In this document: positions 22,053 to 33,021 of the stretch, piece by piece
Numbering within the stretch: the stretch's first letter is position 1
Layout of the letters: each line of letters begins with the position of its first letter
Assembly: GCA_030760725.1 (NCBI GenBank)
Contig: JASWHV010000003.1
Span: 110,640,153-110,704,152, forward strand
Source of the DNA: Neostapfia colusana
Lineage: Eukaryota; Streptophyta; Magnoliopsida; Poales; Poaceae
Reading direction: 5' to 3'
DNA: 64,000 nucleotides
Translations under genes and position numbers: made by a program
Notes under the pieces: model-generated
Database searches by the model: none
What the model saw: the letters and a program-made list of their open reading frames with translations, nothing else
What the model was told of the DNA's origin: nothing

Positions 22053-22310
22053 TGTCGGAGTGTGTGAGCTGCGACACTCCTCCCGGCCTTCTACGGAAGG
22101 AGCCTGTGAGGTTCTTTGATCGTAGGGGGCTTGACGTCCTACGTGACCGGGCCTGAGAGAGTAGATAAACACCGACATTTACGTGGTTTGAGTTGCCGGA
22201 GCGTAATACCCTACGTCCACGGGAGTACTTGTTGTATTGTTTGCTTGTATGTGCGTGAGTGGGTTGCGAATGCGGAATTCGGGAACCCTTTGTCGGGTGG
22301 TCACCCCGGT

Positions 22311-22319
22311 CCTTTTATA
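22311..22319 (-). promoter_or_regulatory. TATA box of element B LTR
   Basis: The minus strand reads TATAAAAGG in the same setting as in A. Confidence 0.55.
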
Positions 22320-22779
22320 GTCAAAGGCCGGGGTGGTTACAATGTGGCTTGGGGTCCAACAAGTGGCCACGAAGCTATTAAACCCTATATAAGATCTAGG
22401 GCTTCGTCCTCTGAGTAGAGTAGTGGGAGGAGCAGTTAAGTCCCGCCGCCTGGCGCGCTGAGCGCTCATGTCCGTGTGTCAGGTGATGATGAAGACGTCG
22501 TATTGTCGCCGCGTCTTCTCCCTCTGCTTGGGTAGCTTTGTGCCGTTGGACGGCACTGTACCGCTGTCAGCCTTGCCACCCTGTCTTGTCACCATAATGG
22601 TGAACAGGCAGAGGACGGAGGCTTGTGTAGTGCGCCATGCTTCTGGGGAAGGCGCGAGCCTTGAATGCGAAGCCTGACAGCGCACTTCCTCCTTGACTTT
22701 GTCGACCCACGACCCACGACGGATTGTAGGCACGTGGTGGCTTCGGAGCTCTTATCGACAGGTTTGGAGCCGGGAGACA

Positions 22780-23510
22780 TGTAGCAGCTCTGGACCTCAC
22801 CTCGGCGGGGAGGCTCAGACCGGAGCCCAGTGCACGTGTCAGCTCTGGAGCTCTCCTCAGCAGGGAGGAGGCTCTGAGCTAGGAGATACGTGATAGCTCC
22901 GGACCTCACTTCAGTGGGGAGGCTTGGACCAGAGCCCAGGGCACATGTTAGCTCTGCAGCTATCCTCAGCAGGGAGGAGGCTCTGATCCACGAGACACGT
23001 GACAGCTCCGTACCTCACCTCAGTGGGGAGGCTTGGAACGGAGCCCAGAGCACGTGTAAGCTCTGAAGCTATCCTCAGCAGGGAGGATGCTCTGAGCCAG
23101 GAGACACATGGTAGCTCTGGACCTCACCTCAGCGTGGAGGCTCGGATCGGAGCTCAGGGCACGTGTCAGCTCCGGAGCTATCCTCAGCAAGGAGGAGGCT
23201 CTATGCCAGGAGACACGTGGCAGCTCCGGACCTCACCTCAATGAGGAGACTCAAACCGGAGCCCGGGGAAAGTGTTAGCTCTGGAGATCTTGTCAGCAGG
23301 GAGGAGGCTCTGAGCCAGAAGACACGTGGCAGCTCCACACCCCACCTCAGCGGGGAGGCTCGAACAGGAGCCCAGGGCACGTGTCAGCTCTGGAGAACCT
23401 CCTTAGCAAGGAGGGGGTTCTGAGCCTAGGGACACGTGGTAGCTCCAGACCTCACCTCAGCGGGGAGGCTCGAATCAGAGCCCACGGCACGTAACGGCTC
23501 TGGAACTCAA
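22780..23510. repeat. G-box minisatellite of element B LTR, about 110-bp unit, six to seven copies
   Basis: Units alternate a GGCACGTGTCAGCTCTGG type half with a GAGACACGTGACAGCTCC type half. The phrase GAGCCCAG-GCACGTGT recurs roughly every 110 bp (near 22820, 22935, 23045, 23155, 23262, 23372). Period and paired G-boxes equal those of A, but the sequence is different. Confidence 0.85.
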
Positions 23511-23646
23511 GCGCACGTGGCAGCCCCAATGCTGACCTCGAGGCCAAGGGCACGTGGCTAAGCCAGGACCCGCCTTAGTAGAGAGGCGGGGCCCAAGCTG
23601 TCTTTTACCCTCTACGTGGGGGTACTCGGTCTGCAAGGTACCGATA

Positions 23647-24257
23647 GTGGCCCCAGGGACCATCTCGGGGGAGGCAACGAGCCCGCAGGTGGGGCCTCCA
23701 TATTTCCCGCGTGGTGGTTTTGAACCTGTACTTTGGAAACCGAAGTGGTGGCAAGATTTTTGCGTAGCGGACAAGTGGTTGTACCTGGGTGACGAAAAGG
23801 TTTCATGTCCATGGCGTAGTGGGCACATTCACGAGATGAAGCGGAAGCACGTCGTCAGCGTAGTGGACACGTGTTTGCTCATGACTGGTGGGTCGTGGCG
23901 ACATGCTTGAGGGGTTGCCTCAGGGTATTTAATGCGGCAACCCTCGGGTCGACCACTGCAGTTCCACCGTGCCGCTTTTATCGGGAACCGCCAGACCTTC
24001 CCAAGAAGTTACCTGCCTGGCCCCCAGTGCCTGACGAGTGGACCTCGGTCCTACCCGACATTGGGGGGGGGCAGGTAGCCCACGGCGTGGAATGGTGGAA
24101 ACCAAATGTCGTGCTTGCTGCCCTGGCGAAGGTTGCGGATGTAGAAAGGGAAGCCATCCAGGAGAAGGACGGTTCCCTTCTGCCTTTTGCAACCTTCGTC
24201 TTCCTCCTGTGTGCTCGAAACCTTCGCTCCTCAGTGCTCATAACCTTTTCTCGCACC
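23647..24257. other. Element B spacer before the antisense gene
   Basis: It corresponds to 10386-10888 of element A. I see no separate gene. Confidence 0.5.
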
Positions 24258-26743
24258 ATGTCTTCTGGCCTTTGTCCATCCAGGTTTCGTAGCGATGGCG
24301 ACATCGCTCTTGTAAGGCGCCTGCTCGGCTGGAAGTCAACCACGTTCGACGAAAATATCCGTCGTGGGAGGGTCCCGCTGACTGACATGCAACCCGGCGA
24401 GGTGTCTCTCTTCACCTGTTACGTGTTGTCCGGGTTCTCACTCTCGACGTCGTTCTTCCTCCTCACCCTACTATAGGTGTATGGGCTCCAGCTGTAGCAC
24501 CTCACGCCGCACGCCCTCGCACTAGTGGTCGTCTTCGTCCACTTCTCTGAGGTGTTCATGTGCGTGCGGCCTTTGGTGCGACTCTTCAGGATGTTCTTCT
24601 CCTTGATGGCCTCGGGGAGAAGCACAAGCCAGCTCGGGGCTTACTACTTCCACCACCGAGGGAGGACTGGGTGATTTCCCAGACTGACATCCACGACCGC
24701 CTAGAGCTGCCGGGTGGCCCGCCGATGGCCGAGGTGGCCATTGGGGATGAGATCCCCGACCTGCAGGACGCCTACACATCAGTGCTGGAGAGGATCAAGT
24801 ACATGGTGGAGGAAGGTCTGACCTCGCTGATGGTTCTGGCTGACTTTCTGTCCCACCATATTGCCCCTCTCCAGCAGCGTGCCCGAGCTGCTTGGCAGTA
24901 CACCGGGGAGGGCGACATGACCAAGTTGGAGGATAGAGCGGGGTCGTCGCCAGATCGGGAGATGCTAGAGACGATGCTGCAGAAGCTCTCTTGTGACCCG
25001 ATCACCGACGACTCCATCACCCCGCCGGCGAGCTGCCAGCCCGTCTACCTCAACCCACAGGCGCGGTCGAGGCTGTTGAAGGAACTGCCAACGCTAGACG
25101 ACATGGATGTCGCAGTGCGGAAGATCGGTGATCCCTCGCGGGGCATCGAGATCCCCGGAGCAGACGACACCAGTGGTCAGGCAGGGCCTGCTCCGAACTC
25201 ACTCCCAAAGAGGGAAGGAGTCAGTAGGGAGGCCTGCGCCTGCGGCGCACCCTCGTTCACCACCCAAGGATGCCCCAGAGTTGAGCAGTGTGCCGAAGAG
25301 GATGTTGGTCCGTCCTGACAGAAGCTTCGTCTCTAGCCCCCAGACGGGGGATTCCCAGACTTCCTGTGGTCCTGCACCGGGCTCGGCGACTGGCGCCGGG
25401 GGCAGCTTTGGAGCTGCCGCTGCCAGAGCAGTCCCGACAGCCACGGGAAGGGCGTCTGGCGCTGCTAGAGCTTCAAGGCGGGCCCCGACGCACCTACGAT
25501 GCAGAAGAAGTCTTCAGGCGTGTCCCTGGCTCGGAAGCCATCGTTGTGGAAGACTCTTGGGGCGACGTCGGCGGAGACGAAGGTTCCAGCAACGTCATTG
25601 ACTTCTCAGCCGTCGAGGGAAGCCCGAGCTCAAGGCGTATCTTCGGCGTCGAGTTCCTCGGCACGGAAGGCTCCTACTGCACCGTCTTTGGCGACAAAGA
25701 CCTCTGAGGTTCCGCCGGCTCCAAAGCCAGCCGAGGCAACCCCAACGCCGGCGGGGGCGAGTGGCTCGAGCCCTCCACGTAAGAAGCTCCACGCGGAGTG
25801 GAACTTCCACACCTCCAGGTACGGCTCAACCACGTAGGATTGTGTACTGAGCCGCTGGATGGCGTAGTTGACGCTTCTTTTTGTAGGGCTCCTCAAGAGC
25901 ACGCCTCCTCATCCTTCTGCATAGCAGACTGGGAGCCGGGGCTCCTTCTCCATCGAAGCTCCTGCACCGGTGGCACTGCCTGTGCCTACGCCTGGGGCGG
26001 CTCCGAATATCGGCACCCGGGCCCCGGAGGCCAGCCAGCCGGTGGGCGCGGGAGCCACTGGGAGCGGCGTGGCTGCTGTTGAACGAGCTGCTAGCCCTCC
26101 TTCCCCTGCACAGGTCGCCATGGCGGTCGCCCCTCGGGAAGATGCAAAGCTGGAGGGTATTGAAGCAATCCCTCGCCTGGCAATGCCGAAGGCTGTCCCG
26201 ATCCCCAGGGCCGTGGGAGCTGTCCGTTCTAGCCTGGACCAGATGCAGGACATGCTCGAGCAGGAGTGGGCTGAGCTGAGGTCTAAGCGGGAGCGCCTCC
26301 GAGACTGGGACGAAGTGTTGAAGCCGCGGGTCCAGTCTGCCAGGGCGAAGGCTCGGGCTCGGGAGGAGGTGCTAGAGGAGAAAGAGGCCGCCGTCGCCAA
26401 CCTCCACAAGAATGCGGCGAACATTCTGGCTGAGGCCCAGGACCTCCATGCCTCCGCTGATGCACGTCACGCGATCCTGATGGAGCTCCAGGAGACGCTC
26501 CTTCATCGGGAGAAGGAGCTGAAGGTGAGGGAGAAGGAGGTCTCCGACCGTCTGGCTGTCCATGAGGAGGAGCAGGGGCGCCTGAAGGAAGCGACTTAAG
26601 GGCGTTCACCACCAGGAGCACACCGCTGCGTCCAAGGAGTCTAACCTAGATGAGCGGGCCACGTGGTTGGCCACCAAGTAGCAGGTCCTGGCTGCTCTGG
26701 AGCAAGAGCTGGCCACTAAGAAACAAGAGCTCGCTTCCTCCGC
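24258..26743 (+). pseudogene. Antisense extra gene of element B, interrupted by element C
   Basis: It starts MSSGLCPSRFRSDGDIALVRR. The gypsy-type transposon domain is recognisable (GEVSLFTCYVLSGFSLS, VYGLQL, HLTPHALALVVVFVHFSEVF, QLGAYYFHHR) but has two TAG codons at expected Gln (24474 and about 24501). The second block (24640-25160) matches A well: QTDIHDRLELPGGPP, LTSLMVLADFLSHHIAPLQQRARAAW, LLKELPTLDDMDVAVRKIGD. A possible intron spans about 25820-25890 (GGTACGG to TTTGTAG). A strong coiled coil follows (EQEWAELRSKRERLRDW, EKEAAVANLHKNA, LLHREKELKVREKE), ending with KKQELASS at the C insertion. That the same gene is kept in A and B suggests it once served the element. Confidence 0.75.
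26739..26743. repeat. Predicted target site of element C
   Basis: TCCGC precedes the LTR start. The partner copy should lie beyond the window, next to the rest of B. Confidence 0.5.
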
Positions 26744-27921
26744 TGTCGAAGTGTGCCGTCGACACTTCCCCCGGGCCTGCTTCAGGAGCAGCCCGCGGAG
26801 GTTCTTTTACGGAGGAGCTAGTTCTCTCGGAAGGCCACGTTGGTTGTCAGAGGATTGACACAAGGATTTTTACGTGATTCGGGCCGCCGGAGCGTAATAC
26901 CCTACGTCCACGGGAGCTGTATTGCTCGGAGCTTAGAACCGGAGTCCTAAGCTTGGAGATCCGGGTGAGCTGAGTTGCCCATGCTCAAATGTCGAAGTGT
27001 CTAACCTAGGAGTCGAATGCTAAGGGATCCGAACCCACGGGTGTTCGAACCCCTTGCAACGTTGCCTACCCAAGTCTTTTATACTTCAAGGCTCGGGCGG
27101 CTTACAAGGTGGGTCCCGGGGCCCGACAGGTGGCCCCGGGGAGATTTCCTGCCATCTACCATATCTTGCAGTAAATATTGGTAGTTGTCTCTGGCAATGG
27201 ATTCTTGGTTGTCGACCTGCCGTCCTGCCCGTGCCGCAAGCTAGGCGTAGTGGTTGATGATGGCAGGGACGGCAAGGAGTGTCTTGTCACTGTATTTATT
27301 GGTCAACAGCTTCTGACATGGTGTGCTTGTCTTCACTGTGGCGCGACTGGTCAGTGTGCCTCCTGACAGGGGCGTGCGCCACGTCTCCGCGCCTTGGGAA
27401 GGCGCGGGTCTTGAATGCCTTGATCGGACAGGGCATGGTGTTCCTTTACTCCTACTGCCTACCGAGCCGTGGTGGGCAGCACGGCACGTGGCGCCTTCGG
27501 AGCTCGCCCCTGCAGAGGGGGTGAGGTCTGGCTCTGCTGGCCACGTGGCAGGCTCGGGGCTTACCTCTGAGGAGAGGGGAGGCCCAGCCCTGCTGGACAC
27601 GCGCCGCCTTCGGAGGTCGCCCCTGCGGAGGGGGCGAGGTCCGGCTCTGCTGGCCACGTGGCAGGCCCGGGGCTCGCATCTGAGGAGAGGGGAGGCCCGA
27701 CCCTGTTGGACACGTGGAGTCTTCGGAGCTCGCCCCTGCGGAGGGGGCGAGGTCCGGCTCTGCTGGCCACGTGGCAGGCCTGGGGCTCGCCTCTGAGGAG
27801 GGGGGAGGCTTGGCCCTGCTGGACATGTGGCACCTTCGGGGCTCGCCCCTACGGAGGCGACGAGGTCCTTAGGCGGCTTCTCTCCTGTGCGTGGGGGTAC
27901 CCGGTACTGAGAGTACCGACA
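26744..27921 (-). repeat. Element C 3' LTR (1178 bp)
   Basis: On the plus strand it runs from TGTCGAAGTG to GTACCGACA. It contains a TATA box at 27075-27083 and three to four G-box units of about 113 bp between 27480 and 27870 (GGCCACGTGG at 27539, 27652 and 27765). Confidence 0.88.
27075..27083 (-). promoter_or_regulatory. TATA box of element C LTR
   Basis: The minus strand reads TATAAAAGA in the conserved position next to GGCTCGGG. Confidence 0.5.
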
Positions 27922-28179
27922 GTGGCCCCCGGGCCCACCTCGGGGGAGATAACAGTCCCGGGGTGGGGCCTTCACCTTTTCTACCCCACGCACCTTCTTG
28001 TCTTGAGTGTTCTCTGTGCTTGTAGGGTCTCGTCGGTTGACGGTGACTCGCCTGTCCCTCAGTCGACTTCGGCTGGTAGCAGCCCACACGTGGCTGGCCC
28101 AGGGCTCGCCTATGAGTAGAGGGGAGGCCTGGCCCCGCTAGACACGTGGCGCCTTCAGAGCTCACCCCTGTGGAGGGGG
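27922..28179. other. Element C leader between LTR and minisatellite
   Basis: It begins GTGGCCCCCGGGCCC, the polypurine counterpart, and includes one LTR-like G-box unit (about 28085-28150). No gene. Confidence 0.55.
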
Positions 28180-29645
28180 CGAGGTCCGGCATCGGAGCTC
28201 ACCCCTGTGGAGGGGGTGAGGTCCGGCATCAGAGGTCTCCCCTGCGGAGGGGGCGAGGTCCGGCATCGGAGCTCAGCCCTGCGGAGGACGTGAGGTCCTG
28301 CATCAGAGCTAAGCCCTGCGAAGGGGGTGAGGTCCGGCTTCGGAGCTCAGCCCTGCAGAGGGCGTGAGGTCCGGCATCAGAGCTCAGCCCTGCAAAGGGG
28401 GTGAGGTCCGGCATCAGAGCTCAGCCCTGCGTAGGGCGTGAGGTCCGGCATCAGAGCTCAGCCCTGCGTAGGGCGTGAGGTCCGGCATTGGAGCTCAGCC
28501 CTGCGGAGGGCGTGAGGTCCTGCATCGGAGCTCATCCCTGCGGAGGGCGTGAGGTCCGGCATCGGAGCTCAGCCCTGCGGAAGGCGTGAGGTCCGGCATC
28601 GGAGCTCAGCCCTGCGGAGGGGGTGGGGTCCGGCTTCGGAGCTCAGCCCTGCAGAGGGCGTGAGGTCCGGCATCGGAGCTCAGCCATGCGGAGGGCATGA
28701 GGTCTGGCATCGGAGCTCAGCCCTGCGGAGGGGGTGAGGTCCGGCATCGAAGCTCATCCTTACGGAGGGGGTGATGTCCGGCATCAGAGCTCAGCCCTTC
28801 AGAGGGCGTGAGGTCCGGCACTGCGCCTTCGGAGCTCGCCCCTGCGAAGGGGGTGAGGTCCGGCTCTGCGCCTTCGGAGCTCACCCCTGTGGAAGGGGTG
28901 AGGTCTGGCATCGGAGCTCAACCCTGCGGAGGGCGTGAGGTTCGGCACTGTGCCTTCGAAGCTCGCCCCTGCAGAGGGGGTGAGGTCCGGCTCTGCGCCT
29001 TCGGAGCTCACCCCTACGGAAGGGGTGAGGTCCAGCTCTGCACCTTCGGAGCTCACCTCTGCGGAAGGGGTGAGGTCTGGCTCTGCGCCTTCGGAGCTCA
29101 CCCTTGCGGAAGGGGTGAGGTCCGGCATCGGAGCTCAGCCCTGCGGAGGGCGGGAGGTCCGGCACTGCGCCTTCGGAGCTCGCCCCTGCGAAGGGGGTGA
29201 GATCCGGCTCTGTGCCTTCGGAGCTAACCCCTACGGAAGGGGTGAGGTACCGCATCGGAGCTCAGCCCTGTGGAGGGCGTGAGGTCCGGCACTACGCCTT
29301 CGGAGCTCGCCCCTGCGGAGGGGGTGAGGTCCGGCTCTGAGCCTTCGGAGCTCACCCCTGCGGAGGGGGTGAGGTCCGGCATCGGAGCTCACCCCTGCTG
29401 AGGGGGTGATGTCCGGCATCGGAGCTCACCTCTGAGGAGAGGGGAGATGTCCGGCTTTGGAGCTCCCCTCTAAGGAGAGGGGAGATGTCCGGCTTCGGAG
29501 CTCACCCCTGAGGAGCGGGGAGATGTCCGACATCGGAGCTCAGCCCCGAGGAGAGGGGAGATGTCCGGCTTCGGAGCTCACCCCTGAGGAGAGGGGAGAT
29601 GTCCGGCATCGGAGCTCAGCCCTGCGGAGGGCGTGAGGTCCGGCA
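28180..29645. repeat. Minisatellite in element C, 37- to 45-bp units, about 35-40 copies
   Basis: Units contain GGAGCTCAGCCCTGCGG followed by GTGAGGTCCGGCATC. Three zones are visible: simple 37-bp units (28190-28800); a higher-order zone alternating a CTGCGCCTTCGG-containing ~45-bp unit with the short unit (28810-29340); and a variant with CTGAGGAGAGGGGAGATG (29420-29600). Most units hold a small inverted repeat, CTCACCCC...GGGGTGAG around TGCGGA. The unit is also present in the LTR (about 27610-27650), so the array probably grew from an LTR half-unit. Confidence 0.92.
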
Positions 29646-30242
29646 CTTCGTACGAGTAGGAAACATTAATCCTGCTCAGATGTCCTCCCTTCCCTGTCTC
29701 TTAGTCTTATTTGGCTTACAGTCCTGGGCCGGTATACGGGGCTTGGGCAATCCAGTGCACTCGGTACCGGAGACCCGGCTCCCTCCTTGGTCAGGGTGTA
29801 ACCGTCCGGCCCCTAGTACTTAGACCGTAGCGCTAGGGAGGCAGAGTGCGCACGCTTTGGGTGCAGGGCCAGGTAAAGCACGCTCCTGGACCACCCGCTC
29901 TGGCGTAGGTTATTTCCTGGAGGAAACCAACTGGCGTCACAGTACCCTAACATGGGGAGGTCCGAGAGGCCCTCGGGCCTTTGGCAGGTACCTCAAGCAC
30001 AACCGCCTTTGGCAGGATGGCAAATGTCGACTAGGCATGAGAGTGGGAAAGGAGAACCGAGTATATGATGGATGTACACTATCTTAAGCATGGGAAGGTG
30101 ATCACAAAAATTAATGCGTAATTTAAATGAACACATAAGTAAGCGTGGAAGGACAGGGTTCTTTTCATTCATGTAAGTCCATAGGAGGAAAACAGGCTGT
30201 ACATGGAGGCAACGACCCGCCCCATTGTGAAGGGGGGCAGGG
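29646..30242. other. Element C non-coding segment homologous to element A 14430-14800
   Basis: Shared stretches include TTAGTCTTATTTGGCTTAC, GGTATACGGGGCTTGGGCAA and AATTAATGCGTAATTTAAAT. In A this lies between the antisense gene and integrase. It ends at the LTR of D. Confidence 0.8.
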
Positions 30243-33005
30243 TGTAAGGGCCTCAGTTTTTGACACATGTGTGAAGTGTCATCACCACACACACACACCT
30301 CATTTGAAGCAAGTTGATAAACACATTTGAAGAGCAAGTAACCACAATCAACATGCTCATTAGGGAACAAACTCAGATATTTCAAAAGTGGTATTTCCCA
30401 CATGTGATATACAGGGGCTGGGCATATGAAAACTCCTACATAGTGCTAGGAATGTCCATGCCAAGTTTCACCCAAATTCAAAACCTTTTTGAGGTCATTT
30501 TGGGTATGGCTAGAAAGAGGGCAGTTTGAACTCAAATTCAAATTCAAACTGTTTTGATCCCATAAATTCAAAAGTGGGAGGCATATTCTTACTCAGCACA
30601 TTTTTGTGAGCTCACACACCAATTTTCACTCCATTTGGAGTTGATCTTGACATGAGCTAAGTGGGGCAAATTCAAACTTTATTTGAATTTCAAACTGAAC
30701 ATATGCTGAAATTCATTCAAACCAAACCTAATTTGAATGCTAACCAATTCAAATGGTTCAAGGGTAGAAAATTCAAATCACCATGGGCTTTGTGGGAACT
30801 ACCGTTTACAACAGTGAATAGGAGTTAATCTCAGAGGTTAAAAATGAAAATGGTACCCACATGTCAGCCACTGGGATGATTCAACCGACTGAGACTTTCT
30901 CACTCGGGTCCCCGAGCTGCAGCTGCGATCGCCACCGAGGGAGGCCGCCGCGCCAGCAGCTGCTTGGCCACGCGCGGGCACGAGTCGGTTCAGAGCCTTC
31001 TTAAGGCATTCTCCCCCTCCTCGGCCGAAGCCCTCGCCATTTTCTCCCCTCAAGAACACAGCGCCAGGAAACTTTCTTCCGCCGCTCAGAACCGATCGGA
31101 GAGCTCCGATCACAGCCTCCCCGTCCCCTCCAGAGCTACGGCAAGGTACTAGGAACCCTCCTCGTTCTTCCCCGTTGCTAGAACTGAGCTGAAACCTGTC
31201 GATCTCGGCTATACCGAGAGTTCAATTCGGTGACCTAAAACCGCCGCACTTCGGGCTCCCGTGGACAGCCCAACCGGGAGGTGATCATGCCCGAGCCAAG
31301 GCACCCTTGGACGCGCTGGTGATCGGTGCTGCTCACCCCTGAGCCACAGCCCGAGTGTTTGCTCACCGGCGGCGAATTTCCAGTTTTCCCCTTTCTGGGT
31401 GCAGACCGACCTTCGGGTGCGGTTCTGTCGAATCCATACTCTAGGAAGGATTGGAGGGCCTCAATCCGCTTCCACACAAACTAGACACGGTAGCGCACAA
31501 GTTGCCTGAGAACCTTTGTAACCAGCGTATTTCGAAGTTTACCGACGGCGGAGCATGCGGAAAGCATCGGGCGCACGGTGAGGGACTACTTCGGACCTCT
31601 CCCGAGCTGCCTTGAGCCCATGCCGAGGTTCCTGAGGTACCACTGATGCTTTCTGGCCGTTGGCTCGGTCAGTTGGGATGCTAGGGAAGTCGGCCGACAC
31701 GGCCGAAGTCTTTCCGAAGCCGCCGCTCGTCGCCGACCATGTACCGGTCGTTGTCATGACGAGCTGAGCCCGGAATCGTGTTCTCTGAGTGAAAGTAGGC
31801 AGGGGCGGCCGGAATCATGAAGCTTGGAGCTCCACAGAGGCTGCCGGCGAGCTCTCCGGCAAGGTACCCCGGCGGCAGAGCGCGGGCTGCGGGAGGTAGA
31901 CGAAGGGGGGTGGACCCCAGCTGTCAGCGGCAGATATTTTCAATCGGGATCGCGCTGCGGCTGGGATATGATGTGCTGGCGCGCAAAAACCCTGTAGGTC
32001 TCAGTGTGCTGACGCCTCCGCGCCCAACACGTGTCCCCGCGGCCCACCGGCCGATTTGAACTTTTCCCCGATTTTCAGATTTCATTTCAACTTCAGATCA
32101 TTATAACTTTGGCTAGGAAGCTCCAAATCGAGTGAACCAAATTTTGTTGGATTCAGCTCTCTGAGCACTTTCCAGCAAATCAAGTTTCACTTCATGAAAA
32201 TCCTTAATTCTCCAGAATTAATTCCTCAAAGTTTAAACTGTTTGGAATTTTAACTAGAGAATCCTTTGGAGGAAAATTCTGAAATTTTGCTGGGATGTTC
32301 ACCAAAGTATACCTGAACTACCATAAAAATTTCAGGTGCACTTGAGCTCATTTGATCCACCTAATGGTGTGATTAGTGAAACTGTTACAGAGAAAATAGA
32401 AAATGTTCAGAAACATTTTCAGAATTTCCTCTGAAATTGTTTAGCTCATATATTTAGTTAGGATCCTTCAAATCAAGTGAGACCAACTCCATTAGAACCT
32501 TATGAAAATCTAGTTTTCAGAAAGTCATGGATTGTTCATGAAAATTCCTAGAATACCCTAAGAGATCCAATTAAGGTCAAGGACATAATTAATTGTGGAG
32601 GGCTCAAATGAGCTTTGCTGCAACTAAAACTTGACCAAGTCTCTGTTTAGGTTGTAACCAAGCCACAGTAAAAGTGTCACAGTATTTGGGTCGGTCTAGT
32701 GAGACTTAGAAGGTTCAGAAGTTTAAAACTCAATTCAAATGTATTTAATTAATACATGTATTTCTTATATCATGTTAGTGTGCATGTGTGCTAGCAAGTA
32801 CATATTCACGGGCTGAACGTGGACTTGAGGCGTAGTAAATGCCGTGAGTGTAGACTGAATCTATTTTAATGTAAAATTGTTCATAAACCTCTTTATGTAA
32901 TTAATTTTGCTTCCGCTTTGTACCTTTGACGTTTGTTATCCGGTGCTGTGCAACGCAGCACCCCTCAGCGTGATCCTGGCTCGACAAGACCATGGGGTCG
33001 TGTCA
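30243..33005 (+). repeat. Element D 5' LTR (about 2.8 kb)
   Basis: The start is TGTAAGGGCC at the junction with C; the end is GTGTCA, 4 bp before the primer site. The left part is rich in AATTCAAA/TTTGAATT words, the middle (30890-32060) is a GC-rich island, and the rest is AT-rich. A (CA)n run lies near 30287. I see no gene in it. End positions are uncertain by a few bases. Confidence 0.75.
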
Positions 33006-33008
33006 GCG

Positions 33009-33021
33009 TTGGTATCAGAGC
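33009..33021 (+). other. Primer binding site of element D
   Basis: TTGGTATCAGAGC, complementary to the 3' end of initiator tRNA-Met. Confidence 0.9.

Larger units (their letters stand above)
22053..23646 (-). repeat. Element B 3' LTR (about 1.6 kb)
   Basis: On the plus strand it runs from TGTCGGAGTG to GGTACCGATA. The expected end is CCGACA, so one C to T change is inferred. GTGGCCCCAGGGACC follows, the counterpart of the purine tract in A and C. Confidence 0.8.
22053..26743 (-). mobile_element. Element B: Tat-type element, 3' end only, minus strand
   Basis: The left LTR (22053-23646) and an antisense gene on the plus strand (24258-26743) have the same layout as A. Element C interrupts the gene at 26744, so the rest of B should lie right of the window. 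LTR termini and the polypurine region match A in type, but the sequence is clearly diverged. Confidence 0.85.
26744..30242 (-). mobile_element. Element C: Tat-type element, 3' end only, minus strand
   Basis: LTR 26744-27921, then a polypurine region, a long minisatellite (about 28180-29645), then the A-like non-coding segment (29690-30235). There is no antisense gene. Element D cuts it at 30243. Confidence 0.85.

Noticed and set aside
28180..29645. Evenly spaced repeats that could suggest a CRISPR array
   Set aside because: Units are contiguous with no unique spacers, lie inside a plant retrotransposon and vary in length. It is a minisatellite.
33009..33021. tRNA-like matches (also 40357 and 63701)
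   Set aside because: These are 12- to 13-bp primer binding sites complementary to initiator tRNA-Met. No tRNA cloverleaf surrounds them.
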